In this document: positions 53,901-64,000 of the stretch, in pieces
Position numbering within the stretch: the first letter of the stretch is position 1
Layout of the letters: each line of letters opens with the position of its first letter
Origin: Obelidium mucronatum
Taxonomy: Eukaryota; Chytridiomycota; Chytridiomycetes; Chytridiales; Chytriomycetaceae
Assembly: GCA_025765595.1 (NCBI GenBank)
Contig: JAIVFH010000020.1
Location: 248,001-312,000 of the forward strand
Length of the DNA stretch: 64,000 bases
Direction: 5' to 3'
Position numbers and translations under genes: made by a program
The notes under the pieces: model-generated
Told to the model about the DNA's origin: nothing
Seen by the model: only the letters and a program-made list of their open reading frames with translations
The model's database searches: none

Positions 53901-55213
53901 GAGTACAAGTCGAAAGGTCAGAGAAGAAGTTGATGCCGATACTCTTGCAGTCAGAAGCGTGGATCTTACAGCGCCTGTTCCTCCATCGGCTGGCGTGAAT
54001 CGTCTTGGATGGGAAGTGGGCAGAGCTACATTGTTGACTGAAGATACCCCTCAGTTGAAAAACGTTGGAGTTGAGGTTGTTCGGAAAATCAAGAAGGTGG
54101 TGAAGGTGAAAAAGGAAAGCGATGGTCCAACAACGGAAACGCCTGACAACTCTGAAAAAAAGAAAAGAGTTGTGGTGGTGAAAAGAGCTCATGGTGCTGG
54201 AGCTTCTTCGTCTCCGTCCGCTGTGCCTCAAGCTCCCAAGTCAGTGGAAGTTAACAGCATTGTTTCTGCAACATCGAATGTGGAGATCCTCCCTGACATG
54301 AACACAGAAGCCTTACCAAACATCACAACCTCAAACTATGAAACCAAGCAACCCGAAGAAATTGTGTCATTGCCAACTTTCCGTACTTGTGTGGAAAACG
54401 ATGAAGTAGTATTTGGCTTTGACTGGTATTCACACGGGCTTGTGTCTCCAGGAACTATTTGCTTATCTGTCTGTCTGGTTATTTTCAACAAGTCAGAGGG
54501 AGAGGAAATGAAGAACTTGAGTTTCACGATTGCGAATCACGAGTCTGTGGTGGTTTCCTCATTGAATGGTACAAGTGTGTTGACTGTTCAAAACTTGGGA
54601 GCAATCCCGCCTCAAGGGTTTGGTATAGTGTTGATGAACGTGGCGATTCGAAGTGGGTTAGGAGGTGGATTGCAACCGCGCTGCATTGAAGGGGCTTGTA
54701 ATGCCGAGGTTAGTCTTATCCAGGTGATTGTTTATAAGGCGTTAATTCGGTCAATAGATTGGCGAGGCAAAGCTGTACCCATTCACGATCGTTCTTCCAA
54801 CCACTATTAATTTGATTCCAGATTTCCGAATTCCACCAGCTTCATTTGCCGAATGCCTATCCAATCAACTCAACTTTCCTCATTCTTCTGCATTCCAGTT
54901 CCCAGTTTCTTCTGTGGAAGATTTTTCAGAAATTGTCAAGAACTTGTCGTCACGCTTGAGGTTGTTGGTTGTTGAAGAAGTGCCTCTTGCGGCTTCTGTC
55001 TATGGAAAGAGTGTTGGGGCCGCTGGGGTTCACGTTGCAGGGTTGATTAAGGCGCGAGCGAAAGCAAAGCCTGTGAACAGCATGATCAAGAGTGCTGCCG
55101 CTTCGTCTTCTGCAGGCAGTGGTGGCATTATTTCTGTTGAGTTGAAGAGTGGGGATGCAGGACTGATTGATGTGCTGATTGAGGAAGTCAACGAGTTTTC
55201 CCTGACTCTCTGA
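50973..55213 (+). CDS. AP-3 adaptor complex delta subunit
   Basis: Nine exons (50973-51134, 51201-51362, 51436-51673, 51733-51872, 51946-52746, 52803-53204, 53262-53682, 53741-54708, 54758-55213) give 1249 residues, the usual size. The adaptin trunk is unmistakable: FQKSLHDLIRGIRANA, LHMLGFDMGWAAFHVVEVMS, YIRKRVILCLYKVFLKYPEA, AAVNVVCELARKNPKSYLPL, STNNWLLIKIVKLFGAL. A Lys-rich hinge (PKKKVVKVVKKP, VRKIKKVVKVKKE) and a C-terminal ear follow. AP-3 sorts cargo from Golgi or endosomes to the vacuole. It starts 37 bp after the DUF885 stop on the same strand. Confidence 0.92.
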
Positions 55214-55267
55214 GATGGAAATAATAAACCGGAATTCAAATATATTTTAAGTGAAACAGAACTGATC

Positions 55268-56251
55268 TCAATCCTTTCGATTTTGAAGTTGCTTCAAGAC
55301 ATATCCATCCCGAACAGTTAAATCGCTTCTTCCATCTTTAACTAATAAATCCACTATTTCCCAATGCCCGTTCTTAGCAGCCGCCCGCAACGCGTAACAC
55401 TCGTTGGCCCTAGGGTCAACTAAATCCTCAGGGCATTCCAATAACCGTTTCACAACTTTAACATGTCCATACTCGCACGCGAGGCGTAAACAAGCATTAT
55501 CGTACGCGCCAGGATCAACCACAGGATCTTGGAGTAACCTCTCTACAATGTCAAAATGTCCACGCTCACAAGCGTTTCGGATCGCCAGGTTATCGAGAGC
55601 AGAGGGGTCAACAATATCGCTTTGAGTATCGAGTAAAATATTAACTATTTGCGTGTATCCATGACTAGAAGCGTATCGGATTGCTTGGTTGTTTTGGGCA
55701 GACGGATCAATATTCTCAAAAGCGTGAACAACAAGTAGTTCAAGAAGGTCAGGGTGGTTATTTTCACATGCAATTAGAAAGGATTCTGTAAGGTCTTCAG
55801 AGGCGAGTGAAGGGAGATTCGCTATTGTGGGTGTTGGTGATGGGATTAGCAGTAAGGTGGCGATTTGGAGGTGCCCGTGCTCGCAGCATTGATAAAATGA
55901 CGTGGCCACATCCTTGAGAGAGAATTCAATGGGCTGAGTGAGAAGAAATTTGACCATGGCGAGCTGATTTTGCTCAATGGCTGGCCCTATTTTAATCGCA
56001 CTGAGGACTGCAGGACGAAACTCAATAAGACGCTGTAGAATTTCAACACGACCGTTTCCAATCGCTAGATTAATGATTCCGGTTATTGGTCCTAAATCGC
56101 GTTTTTCTGGGTGTAAAGTGTGATTTTGGAGAAGGAGTTCCACTTGGCTCAAATTTCCGTTTTTACAAGAGACTGAGAGCAAATTATTGAAAGAGATTGT
56201 TTGATTCACGTTCTGGCTATCCAGTTCATGAAGAAGCTGGCCGACGATCAT
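55268..56251 (-). CDS. Ankyrin-repeat protein
   Basis: 327 residues, one exon, start MIVGQLLHELDSQNVNQ, without the F-box lead of the related genes at 11974 and 46656. About nine ankyrin repeats fill it, e.g. AIRYASSHGYTQIVNILLDT, AIRNACERGHFDIVERLLQD and ALRAAAKNGHWEIVDLLVKD. Probably a protein-binding scaffold; partner unknown. Upstream DNA might hold an F-box exon, but none was found. Confidence 0.8.
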   Translation of the reverse strand: MIVGQLLHELDSQNVNQTISFNNLLSVSCKNGNLSQVELLLQNHTLHPEKRDLGPITGIINLAIGNGRVEILQRLIEFRPAVLSAIKIGPAIEQNQLAMVKFLLTQPIEFSLKDVATSFYQCCEHGHLQIATLLLIPSPTPTIANLPSLASEDLTESFLIACENNHPDLLELLVVHAFENIDPSAQNNQAIRYASSHGYTQIVNILLDTQSDIVDPSALDNLAIRNACERGHFDIVERLLQDPVVDPGAYDNACLRLACEYGHVKVVKRLLECPEDLVDPRANECYALRAAAKNGHWEIVDLLVKDGRSDLTVRDGYVLKQLQNRKD

Positions 56252-56506
56252 GGTTCTGTTATGGTCACAACGACTTCAAGAATATTGCGTGCAAGAACCG
56301 TGCGGGTGCAGCCAATGTGCGACTTCAGCCGCAAGATCAAAGGTGAAAACTTGCATTCATCCACTAAAGTAAACTCGAAAACTCATTAAACATCAGAAGC
56401 ATCCGAGCTTCCTTGTAACAGAACTAGGGATTCATAAAACAGCGCAAGTGAAGAGAGGTGCTAGTTTTCCATCGGACTTGTGGAATCGAATAATTGTCAT
56501 TCAAAA

Positions 56507-57283
56507 ATGAAAACACTCTTTCTTCTGGTGCTACTGGAGTCATTCTTAACAGTTATTCGCGCTCAGTCATTATCAGCCTCACCCGACTCATTGCCGTCAG
56601 CCAATGGTATTCCTGCCACCGTGACTATGGATAGCCAACAAAGTCTAATCATTATTCAACTTAGATGCTCGCAATATTTATGGTTTCAGTGTGTGCTCGG
56701 CATTTTGCACTGTGACTTCATTAATGGGAATGCCGAAGATATCAGATATGATCATGACGAATCTGATAGCAGTTTACACGGATCAAACTGAAGCAAGCCA
56801 ACCCACCACGCGAAGCATATATTCTGATTTCATGAATCAATTGAATGAAAATAAAATGAGCTGTGAGCGCGTTCTTCAGTGTTTCAGTCACTCTGCCAGC
56901 GACAAAGTGGATCCACAAGAGGTATAAAAACAGCGATATTGTAATAATCTAAGCTTCTTTTGCTCAAGAAGTTATATTTGGCTCATAATGAGACCGAATC
57001 TGTACCTTTCATTGAACCCCTTTTCGAAATGAACGAATATCTGGCACCAAAGTCAGAACAACAGACCATCGACAACGATTCGAACCGTTCAAAAGACGTT
57101 GAAAGAATTTTGGAGGCAGAAAAAAGACGCGTTTTACACAGGATAAGGGGTTTGCCATTCTCGCGAGTTGAACCTGAATCGCGAAATGGGGAGAAGCTGT
57201 CCAAAGAAGCTGAAAGTCTGGCTGTTCAATTAGTATTTATCCTAATTGGTATTGGTCTTGTGATTGTTGGTCCACCAATGTGA
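56507..57283 (+). CDS. Small secreted or membrane protein, unrecognised
   Basis: Three exons (56507-56606, 56665-56921, 56969-57283) give 223 residues. A signal peptide (MKTLFLLVLLESFLTVIRAQ) is clear. A membrane-type stretch NIYGFSVCSAFCTVTSLMGM and a polar helical middle (FMNQLNENKMSCERVLQCF) follow. A basic helix (SKDVERILEAEKRRVLHRIR) leads to a hydrophobic C-terminal helix (AVQLVFILIGIGLVIVGPPM). The first intron is inferred from phase and is the weakest part. No family recognised. Convergent with the alkaline phosphatase gene, 43 bp apart. Confidence 0.55.
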
Positions 57284-57326
57284 TTGTTGATGGACTTTAT
57301 GATAACATTAACCCAATAAAAAGAAA

Positions 57327-59905
57327 CTAGAGAAAAATAGCACCAGTAACAATGGTTAAGAGAGAAAATCCAAGAGCAGAAGCAGCGTTAGCAATAATAT
57401 TTCCTGGCTTGTTGGCGGTCGTAGACGCGGTGGTGGCACTATAGCCTGTGGTGACGGTAACAGTAGCAGTAGCAGTCGCCGGAGAGCCTGTGGTGACAGT
57501 AACTGTAGCCGTAGGAGTGGCAGAATATCCTGTAGTGACAGTAACAGTCGCGGTAGCCGAATAACCTGTGACAGTTGTAGTGGCAGTGTAGGCAGCACAA
57601 GTCGACGAAGCTGGAACTACATCTGGTTTGTCACCCAAACCAAGAGCATCGGCAATTGCAAAGAAGAGATCGGTGTTATCCATAACTTTCGCGCAAGAAG
57701 CTGCAACAGGTCCATAGCAATACAAATCAACGGCTTGAAGGGAGTGAACTGATTGAGACTCTTCATGGGCAAGGTTAGAAGTTCTGATTAACCCAAGACC
57801 TTCGACTGAATCACTGTCATCAGGGAAAACAACTTGGCCTTTAACATCATGAAACCCTAATTCTGTCTGGTTCTTCAAGACACTAGGCTTACGGACCAAT
57901 GGGTTTTGGCCCTTAACTGGCTTCTTGAACTCAAAGTTTTCAACGTGGTTCAAAGTATCAACCTTGCCTGCTGCCAAGCGGTATCGGGCGTCTTTGAACT
58001 TGGTTGGGAGACCATTTTCGTCAAGAATATTATCTGGCCATCCGGCATCTTGATAGACTCCAACAGCTGTGCGCTGTTCAGCTTGTAGAACTGCTTTGTC
58101 CGTGAGGGTGTTTGGTTTTCCATCCACACCCACAGAATCATCGTTGGTCTTGAACTTTCTAAAGAGACCCAAGTCTACGGATCCATAAACGTCAAAAGCT
58201 TGAGAGTGATCGGCAGTGAGGAAGATAGCCGTTTCTTTGGCTGATGGAAGATTACGAACAGCATGGAGCGTGCGGTCCAGTTCAAGCAAATCAGCCAATC
58301 CACGGTCGTAGCTGAAAGAAATGGATGGAGTTAAAATAATGAAAGCACATAGTTGAATTATGAATACTTACTCAAGTGGGTGCATTGCCTTGTCAATGGA
58401 TGCTGCTTCAGACATCAAAAACCAGCCGTCCTTGCACTTCTTTTCCATAATTTCAATGGCTTTCAGTGTCATCTCTTCAAGACCCGGCTGGTCTGACGCT
58501 GTTGTCTTGTCATTCTTTGGTCCAGAGTTTGGGTTGACCTTGAGGCCCTCTAAATTGAAGGTTCGTTCGTACCAAGTATCCATATGCTGAGCCGCAAAAA
58601 TTCCAAGAACTGGACCTGAAGTAACTCCTTTGAGATCGGTTTTGGAGTGAACGACATTGTAGCCAGCAGTCTTGAATTGGGCATACAAGTCTGAACTGTT
58701 TAAGGACTTGATTCCAGAGAAACGCTCACCACCACCACCAAACATAACATCTGGCTTCACTGCTGGGCCCCATGGCATTGATTCTCCCTGGACTGTCCAA
58801 GTGTTAGTTGCCTTGTCAGTTTGCTTCCAGTGTTTAAAACCGTTCAACGCCTGGTCAGCAATGATGTCTCCTTGACCACGAGAGCGAGTGTGGGAGTAAA
58901 ACGCAGCCGGTGTCGCGTCAACAATTGAGGCAGTACTGACGACTCCAATACACATTCCTGGTCGAACGCGGCGAATCACTTCAGTGATGATTTCCACCTT
59001 TGGGTCGTCCAAGTCATCACCAGTTGTAGTGTCAGCGTACACGTTCAGCGTGTTTACCCATCCCTATATTCCAAATTTCAATTTCAATTTTGTTGCTAAA
59101 TTTAGAAACACGAGATATACAACCAACCTTTTGACCAGAAGAATAAGTGGCAGCAGAGTTGGCAGAGTCAGTAATAATCGAGTCAAGACCATTGGTTGAG
59201 ATCTTTCCCATGGCATCCCATTTTTCCATTTCAAGGAATCCATCCCCCTTGCTAAATTTTCCAAACTTTGTGTTTCGCGACAAGTAACGAGCCGCGCTGA
59301 TCATTGTTGGGGCCATACCATCTCCAATAAAAAGAAGCGCGTTCTTGACTTTTCGGGTGGAGGAACCTTTCACAGTCCACACGGCTTTGACCTTTTCGGA
59401 ACCAGCGGATATTTCGACAGTGTAGTCACCTGACTTTGGAAGAGATACGAAACGCCATGAGGCGCGTGCAACAGTAAAGGCTGTCTTTTTCCCCAAGTTG
59501 TTGGCTTCTTGGTCGGCATAGTAGTTTGAAGTGTAGTTGGAAAGGTATGGGGCTTTTGGCGCTTCAACAAGAACGTCCTTGTATTCCTTGCCGTTAATTG
59601 TGAGCTTAAGTTTTGAGAGGTCTGGAACTTCTGCTTTGTCACCCTCTGCGTGAAGTTCAATGGATATGTCAAATTTCTGGAAAAAAAAGGAATTCGATCA
59701 AAGAAGGATTATAATTATGTGCGTGTTTGAATAGTACCTGGCCCGCTAGGAACTCAGCTCCGTCGACTGGAGATAAGGCAAGGTTGGAGCCACGGGGAAG
59801 TGCGCGAAAACGGTTTTTTTGTCCAGTTGAAGGAGTGGATGGATCAATCGCTGCAAGGACGCCGGATGCCATTGTGGCAAGAATCAACAATGATTTGATT
59901 TGCAT
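57327..59905 (-). CDS. Alkaline phosphatase, secreted, GPI-anchored type
   Basis: Four exons (59905-59738, 59676-59128, 59063-58372, 58311-57327) give 797 residues. Signal peptide MQIKSLLILATMASGVLA. Alkaline phosphatase motifs: LLFIGDGMAP (metal Asp, 173-176), IITDSANSAATY with the phosphoserine at about 227, and FLTADHSQAF with the zinc His. An added N-terminal beta domain (about 57-165) precedes the catalytic core. The C-terminus has three imperfect copies of a YSATxTVTVTTG unit, a Thr/Val-rich stalk, then a hydrophobic end (LGFSLLTIVTGAIFL) suited to a GPI anchor. It should release phosphate from esters outside the cell, like the acid phosphatase at 2444. Confidence 0.9.
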
Positions 59906-60167
59906 AATTGATAGTGATAACAGTTTGTTGTCGGTATGGCTTCAGAGTTGCTTATGCTATTGCACCTTTTCGTTTTTACAAGAAGGGAATTGATATTTGC
60001 TCATTCATTTATACACTGTTGATTCTATTAAAAGAAATAGAAGTATACGCGTGCAACTTTATCAGCTAAGGGCACGCTCAAGAACGGGTATTTTTAGAAC
60101 CAATCCCACTTCTACTGTATTGCTAACAACGGTAGAACAAAAGGAAGGAATTTGAGAAAATTTTACT

Positions 60168-62216
60168 TTAGTGCTTGACTTCGTAATCTTTCCAGCCAAT
60201 CTTCTCCAAAGTCTCGACTTTCCCTAAAACCTCAGCCTCACTTCGCTTTGCAAAAACCTCAATTTTCTCCAAGTAGTTTGGAACAGCGCTGCCCAGAATG
60301 CGAATGGCCAAAAGTGCAGCGTTGGTTGAGTTATTAATGGCAACTGTTGCAACTGGAACCCCTCGCTGAATGGCAATGTAAGACGGTTTTCAAAGTACAC
60401 ACAAAAGAGCAAGACTCAACTGGCATCTGACAAATAGAATATAAAGAATCCACTCCGTCCAACTGCCTCAATGCCACTGGAACACCAATGACAGGAAGGG
60501 CGGTCAAAGCCGCCACCATTCCTGGCAAGTGTGCGGCACCTCCAGCTGCAGCAATAATAACCTTGAGGCCGCGCTTAGCAGCAGTTTCTGCATACTCCAC
60601 CATACGCTTTGGGGTTCTATGAGCCGAAACTACAGTCAATTCAAAAGGAACTCCGAAATCTTGTAGAATTGTGGCAGCTGCTTTCAGGGTTGGCAAATCC
60701 GAATCCGAGCCCATGATAATTCCGACGATTGGTGCAGGAGACAGAGCTTTTTGTGTAGCAACGTCGATTTCAGTACCCATGCTCAAAAGAATCTTGTTGG
60801 CGACATCAGTAGCTTCAGTAATTGTGTTGGCCGTGAGAGTAATGTGACCCATTTTGCGACCTTTTTGGCAAGCTTTCTTTCCGTAAAGGTGAACGCTGGC
60901 ACCTGTGGATTCCATGGCAATACGGCACGGTTTGAGGACAGAGGACTCCATATCAGCATCCGTAGGGCCTGATCCCAGCAAGTTAATCATAATTGATGCA
61001 CCAACTTTGAGATCCGTGGCTCCAAGAGGCATATCGAGAATGGCACGGATGTGTTGTTCATATTGAGATGTATGGCAGGCCTCGATTGTGTAGTGCCCTG
61101 AGTTGTGTGGCCTTGGAGCCATTTCATTCAAAATTATATCTCCTGCATTAGAAATAAATCAACATACAGTTCGGTGATCATAGACCAAGAGGAATGAATG
61201 ACGCCTAGAACTAACCATTCTCAAGCAAAAACATCTCCACCCCAAAGATACCAGCACCCTCAAAGCTTTTGACGGCGTCTTCTGCAACTGATTTCGCCCG
61301 TTCTTGGACTAGTCCGTCAATTTGAGCTGGAGCCACAACGACGTGGCACACATTGTTCTTCTGGACAGTTTCAACACAAGGATACGAAACAACTTTTCCA
61401 GAGACGCTACGTGCAACCATGACAGCAATTTCACGGGAGAAAGGAACCCATTTTTCTACATAGAGCTCGGGGCCGTTATTGGAAGGTCCGCCACCCAGTT
61501 CCTTGATTGCATCTGCAATTTCAGAAGCAGACTTGATGACACGGTTGCCACGACCTTGAAAGAATATTTCGATAAGGTTTCTCAATTCGAATTCGATGAA
61601 ACAATTGGATTTCACCAACCATCATAAGCCAGTGTTTTTGACTTGAGCATGACAGGAAATCCATTACCAAACTCGCCCACTGCAGCCTCAATGTCCTTCA
61701 CACTCGTAACTTCCATAGAATCAGCGACAGGGACTCCGAACTTTAGGAGATGTTGCTTCTGCAGGAACTTGTCCTGAATGATTCTGATTGTCGACGGCAA
61801 AGGGTGGATCTGGGAGACCAGGCCTTGAGTAAGAGCTGCATCCAGACCGGTTGTGTCAACGTGCTCGATTTCAACTGATGAGCGCAAGATTGTGAAAAAG
61901 AATCAGCTGGCTGACGAGACAAAGACTGTAAAACAAACCCAACCAGTGAGAACATCGCACTTTTTTGCCAAATCAGCAATCAGTCCAGCGTCTTTGAATG
62001 AGCCATGCACGTGGAGATCAACGGAGTGGTGGCCAGAGACCATCGAAGCCGGGTTCCCGCTGGCATCCAACACAGCAGTCTTAACGTTGAGTCTGTTTGC
62101 CGCCTCAACGAGCATTCTTCATACGGGAAAGGCGTTAGATTCAAGCGAACAATCCAAAGTGTTTTGCACCTTCCGAGTTGTCCGCCGCCGAGAATCCCAA
62201 CTACCTTCGAATCCAT
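60168..62216 (-). CDS. ADE2: Phosphoribosylaminoimidazole carboxylase (PurK-PurE fusion)
   Basis: Six exons (62216-62170, 62116-61944, 61874-61620, 61554-61216, 61142-60421, 60365-60168) give 577 residues; yeast Ade2 has 571. Residues 1 to about 395 are the ATP-grasp PurK part: [68 protein letters not shown]. From about 410 the PurE part follows: [43 protein letters not shown], then the substrate loop in [20 protein letters not shown]. It carries out the AIR to CAIR step of purine synthesis. This fusion order is that of fungi and plants. Its ATG lies 44 bp after the stop of the SIW14-like gene on the same strand. Confidence 0.95.
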
Positions 62217-62260
62217 CTTTCTTTTCTTTTTTTCTCTTTTAATTTATTTTTACATCGTTC

Positions 62261-63303
62261 TTATAAAGTCAGATATGCTTTCTGTAAATGTTGAACAAAT
62301 ACATGTACGTCGGAATATCCTATCGTCTCTTCGACAGCCAATGACCCTTGGTCGTTTGGAGTATCTTCTTCCCCATCCACCACTTCTTCCACGAGTATTC
62401 TTTTTGGAGGCATAAACTCTTTGAGTCCTTGCAATCCACCATCCACGAGCATTGTTGCAATCATGCCCTCTTTCCACTGAACCTGCAACGTAAAGTGGGG
62501 TCAGCCAATCTTCAGGAGTCATTCACGCTCGTTTGATTTGGTACCTCTGGCCAGTCAGGAAGATATCTAGGATCTGCGACCACATTCCTCAATTCAAACA
62601 ACTCAATATACATCTGATCCATGGTCCTCGACTTTGGATGACTGAAGCGCCTGTATTCTTCAAAGATGGAGGTAAAACTCCAATGTTGAATCTTTCGAAT
62701 GCATCCCACCAGACATCCGGTACGGTGCTGTCATTCGCAACTTTTACTAACGAAGGATTTCTTGTTGCTGGGTACCGGTGCTTACCTTTCCCTTGTTGCA
62801 ATGAATCAGCACTAATGAGTAAAATCATTACACAACCAGCTATTCAAGATCTTTAAAAGATATTCTCACAAGGATGGTTCCGCTTATCCAGAATAACAGC
62901 CAGGGCGTCGTACATAACTTCATCGGGTATATCCATGAGATCCTTATTCCCTGCGACACCGAATCGAAACAGCCGTATTCCGTTCTCATCCAGAAACTTT
63001 TGGTTCTGGTCAGGGTAATCCTCTAGAATTAACGTCCTTGTGGGTCAAAGGCAACCGATTAGACACTCTTCATCACTATCAAAAGGCTACCCACAGAATC
63101 GACTTCAGCTTGAGTTTTTTCAGAAAAGAAAAGTTCTTCTTCTTGGGGAAAGCGGACCGATACACGCCTTTTACTACGAGACTGAAGTTTTCCATGGGGT
63201 TGATGATCTCCTCTTCATCCTGTCTCAACCAAAATCCGTTAGCAGGCGAATTGTTCGAGCATCTGACTTCGAGATAATAGCAACTGGCGGGAACACGCAC
63301 CAT
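62261..63303 (-). CDS. SIW14/OCA-type tyrosine or inositol pyrophosphate phosphatase
   Basis: Five exons (63303-63095, 63036-62870, 62811-62786, 62727-62545, 62482-62261) give 268 residues. Family features: NFSLVVKGVYRSAFPKKKNF, LKSILTLILEDYPDQNQKFL, the CX5R active site assembled across an intron (LIHCNKGK|HRTG), and WSFTSIFEEYRRFSHPKSR. Yeast Siw14 removes the 5-beta phosphate of inositol pyrophosphates. The C-terminal 75 residues (from VQWKEGMIATMLVD on) are extra, compared with short Siw14 proteins, and acidic. One exon is only 26 nt. Divergent from exportin-4 with 36 bp between ATGs. Confidence 0.85.
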
Positions 63304-63339
63304 GTTGATGCCAGATAGTACGTTTTTTTCTTTATTTTA
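63304..63339. promoter_or_regulatory. Very short divergent promoter region
   Basis: 36 bp separate the ATG of the SIW14-like gene (minus) from the ATG of the exportin-4-like gene (plus). No TATA box; a T-rich stretch lies on the exportin side. Confidence 0.45.
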
Positions 63340-64000
63340 ATGACAATAATGGAAAGGCAAACACAGCTAGAAGCCCAACAAGTGCTCGCTGCCTGTCTCG
63401 GTCTTGCGAATCCTTCGGTTTATTTCATTCAGTGTTCGGGGGTATTCGCTGTCTGACTCGGTGGAAACAGAACCAACTCGCGTACAAACAAGCCACAGCA
63501 ACTCTTGAAGCCTTGAAAGACTCTCCTAATGCCCTTCAGACCTGCTCATTTGTTCTCGGTACTTGCTTTTATCCCTGATTGAAAACAGCAGCTCTGATGT
63601 TTGACTGCCAATCACACAGACCACAGTTCCGACCCATCGGTCCAATTCCACATTGCGAACATTATCAAGGATATCGTGATTCGGCATTTTTCATCATTCA
63701 ATGTTTCCGATTTAGTTTCACTGCGTGGCTATTTGATGGATTATATGTTGAATCACTGCCGGAACCAAGCAGAGTAAGGACTCTTGCCTGATTCTTCTGC
63801 TAATAGGTTTATTAACCGTTGTGCTTGTCTTGTCTTTTCGGAATCGCGTGGCAACAGGTCAAACTTCGATATAAATAATGCTACCATTAAGAAACTTGCT
63901 CACACCATTGTTGTTTTGGTCAAACGCTGCTGGCTCGATGAATCTATTCAGGACGATCGGTCGCGCTATTTCATAAATCTGGAAGCATTGCGAAGGAGTG
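63340..64000 (+). CDS. Exportin-4-like karyopherin, N-terminal part
   Basis: The gene runs off the right edge. Exons so far: 63340-63417, 63471-63558, 63620-63773, and from 63807. The peptide reads MTIMERQTQLEAQQVLAACL, then YKQATATLEALKDSPNALQT, VQFHIANIIKDIVIRHF, LRGYLMDYMLNHCRNQAE and LAHTIVVLVKRCWLDESIQD. This order (importin-beta-like first HEAT repeat, FQAATAI-like helix, SLRxxLLxYxL, then VAVIVKRGWLDxSI) is that of XPO4, which exports eIF5A and Smad3 and imports some Sox proteins. Ran-binding N-terminal HEAT repeats would be encoded here. The last exon may contain a further intron. Confidence 0.75.

Noticed and set aside
1..64000. CRISPR arrays, bacterial operons or a bacterial origin for the window
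   Set aside because: Spliceosomal introns, eukaryotic-only families and monocistronic layout throughout; no spaced direct repeats of CRISPR type seen.

Overview
The window is nuclear DNA from a fungus, most probably a zoosporic (chytrid-type) fungus. Genes carry many short GT-AG introns, mostly 42-110 nt, and are tightly packed on both strands. There is a fungal-type fused ADE2 (PurK-PurE), a SIW14-type phosphatase and GPI-anchored secreted phosphatases. It also has a HEM/NCKAP1 subunit of the WAVE complex, INSIG, DDB1, exportin-4, AP-3 delta and a DUF885 metallopeptidase homologue. Keeping the WAVE complex while having fungal ADE2 points to a lineage with crawling zoospores rather than Dikarya. 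The species cannot be fixed from sequence alone.

Layout. 0-5.5 kb: start of a zinc transporter, an alpha/beta hydrolase, a Cys-rich surface protein and an acid phosphatase gene holding two complete fused catalytic domains. 6-9 kb: a broken bacterial-type glutathione S-transferase, a DUF2237 protein and a nucleoredoxin-like protein. 10-15 kb: F-box/LRR and F-box/ankyrin proteins, a gamma-glutamylcyclotransferase-like gene and tRNA-Cys. 15.7-27.2 kb: a TALE homeobox gene, NCKAP1/HEM (15 exons), a TMEM170-like protein and DDB1.

27.2-40.8 kb is the most unusual part. It is a same-strand array of eight intact, intronless four-pass membrane proteins (174-197 aa) and at least four decayed copies. 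I do not recognise the family. Several copies share a GTCCGCA(C/T)TTT-like motif just upstream of the start. The array is interrupted by two different ERGIC-53-type lectin genes and an adenosine deaminase.

40.9-56 kb: a membrane RING-H2 protein, INSIG, an F-box/Cys-cluster protein, a type II glycosyltransferase, a large ankyrin protein, a DUF885 peptidase homologue, AP-3 delta and another ankyrin protein. 56.5-64 kb: a small secreted protein, alkaline phosphatase, ADE2, a SIW14-like phosphatase and the start of exportin-4.

Themes: secretory pathway (two cargo lectins, AP-3, glycosyltransferase, INSIG); phosphate scavenging at the surface (two GPI-type phosphatases); ubiquitin ligation (DDB1, RING, several F-box adaptors). 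Six +1 reading-frame breaks fall in otherwise conserved genes (DDB1, the 46.7 kb ankyrin gene and four in DUF885). They are either insertion errors in the assembly or real decay. Exon models were built by hand from splice sites and reading phase. All multi-exon models given with exon lists close in phase, except where a frameshift is stated.
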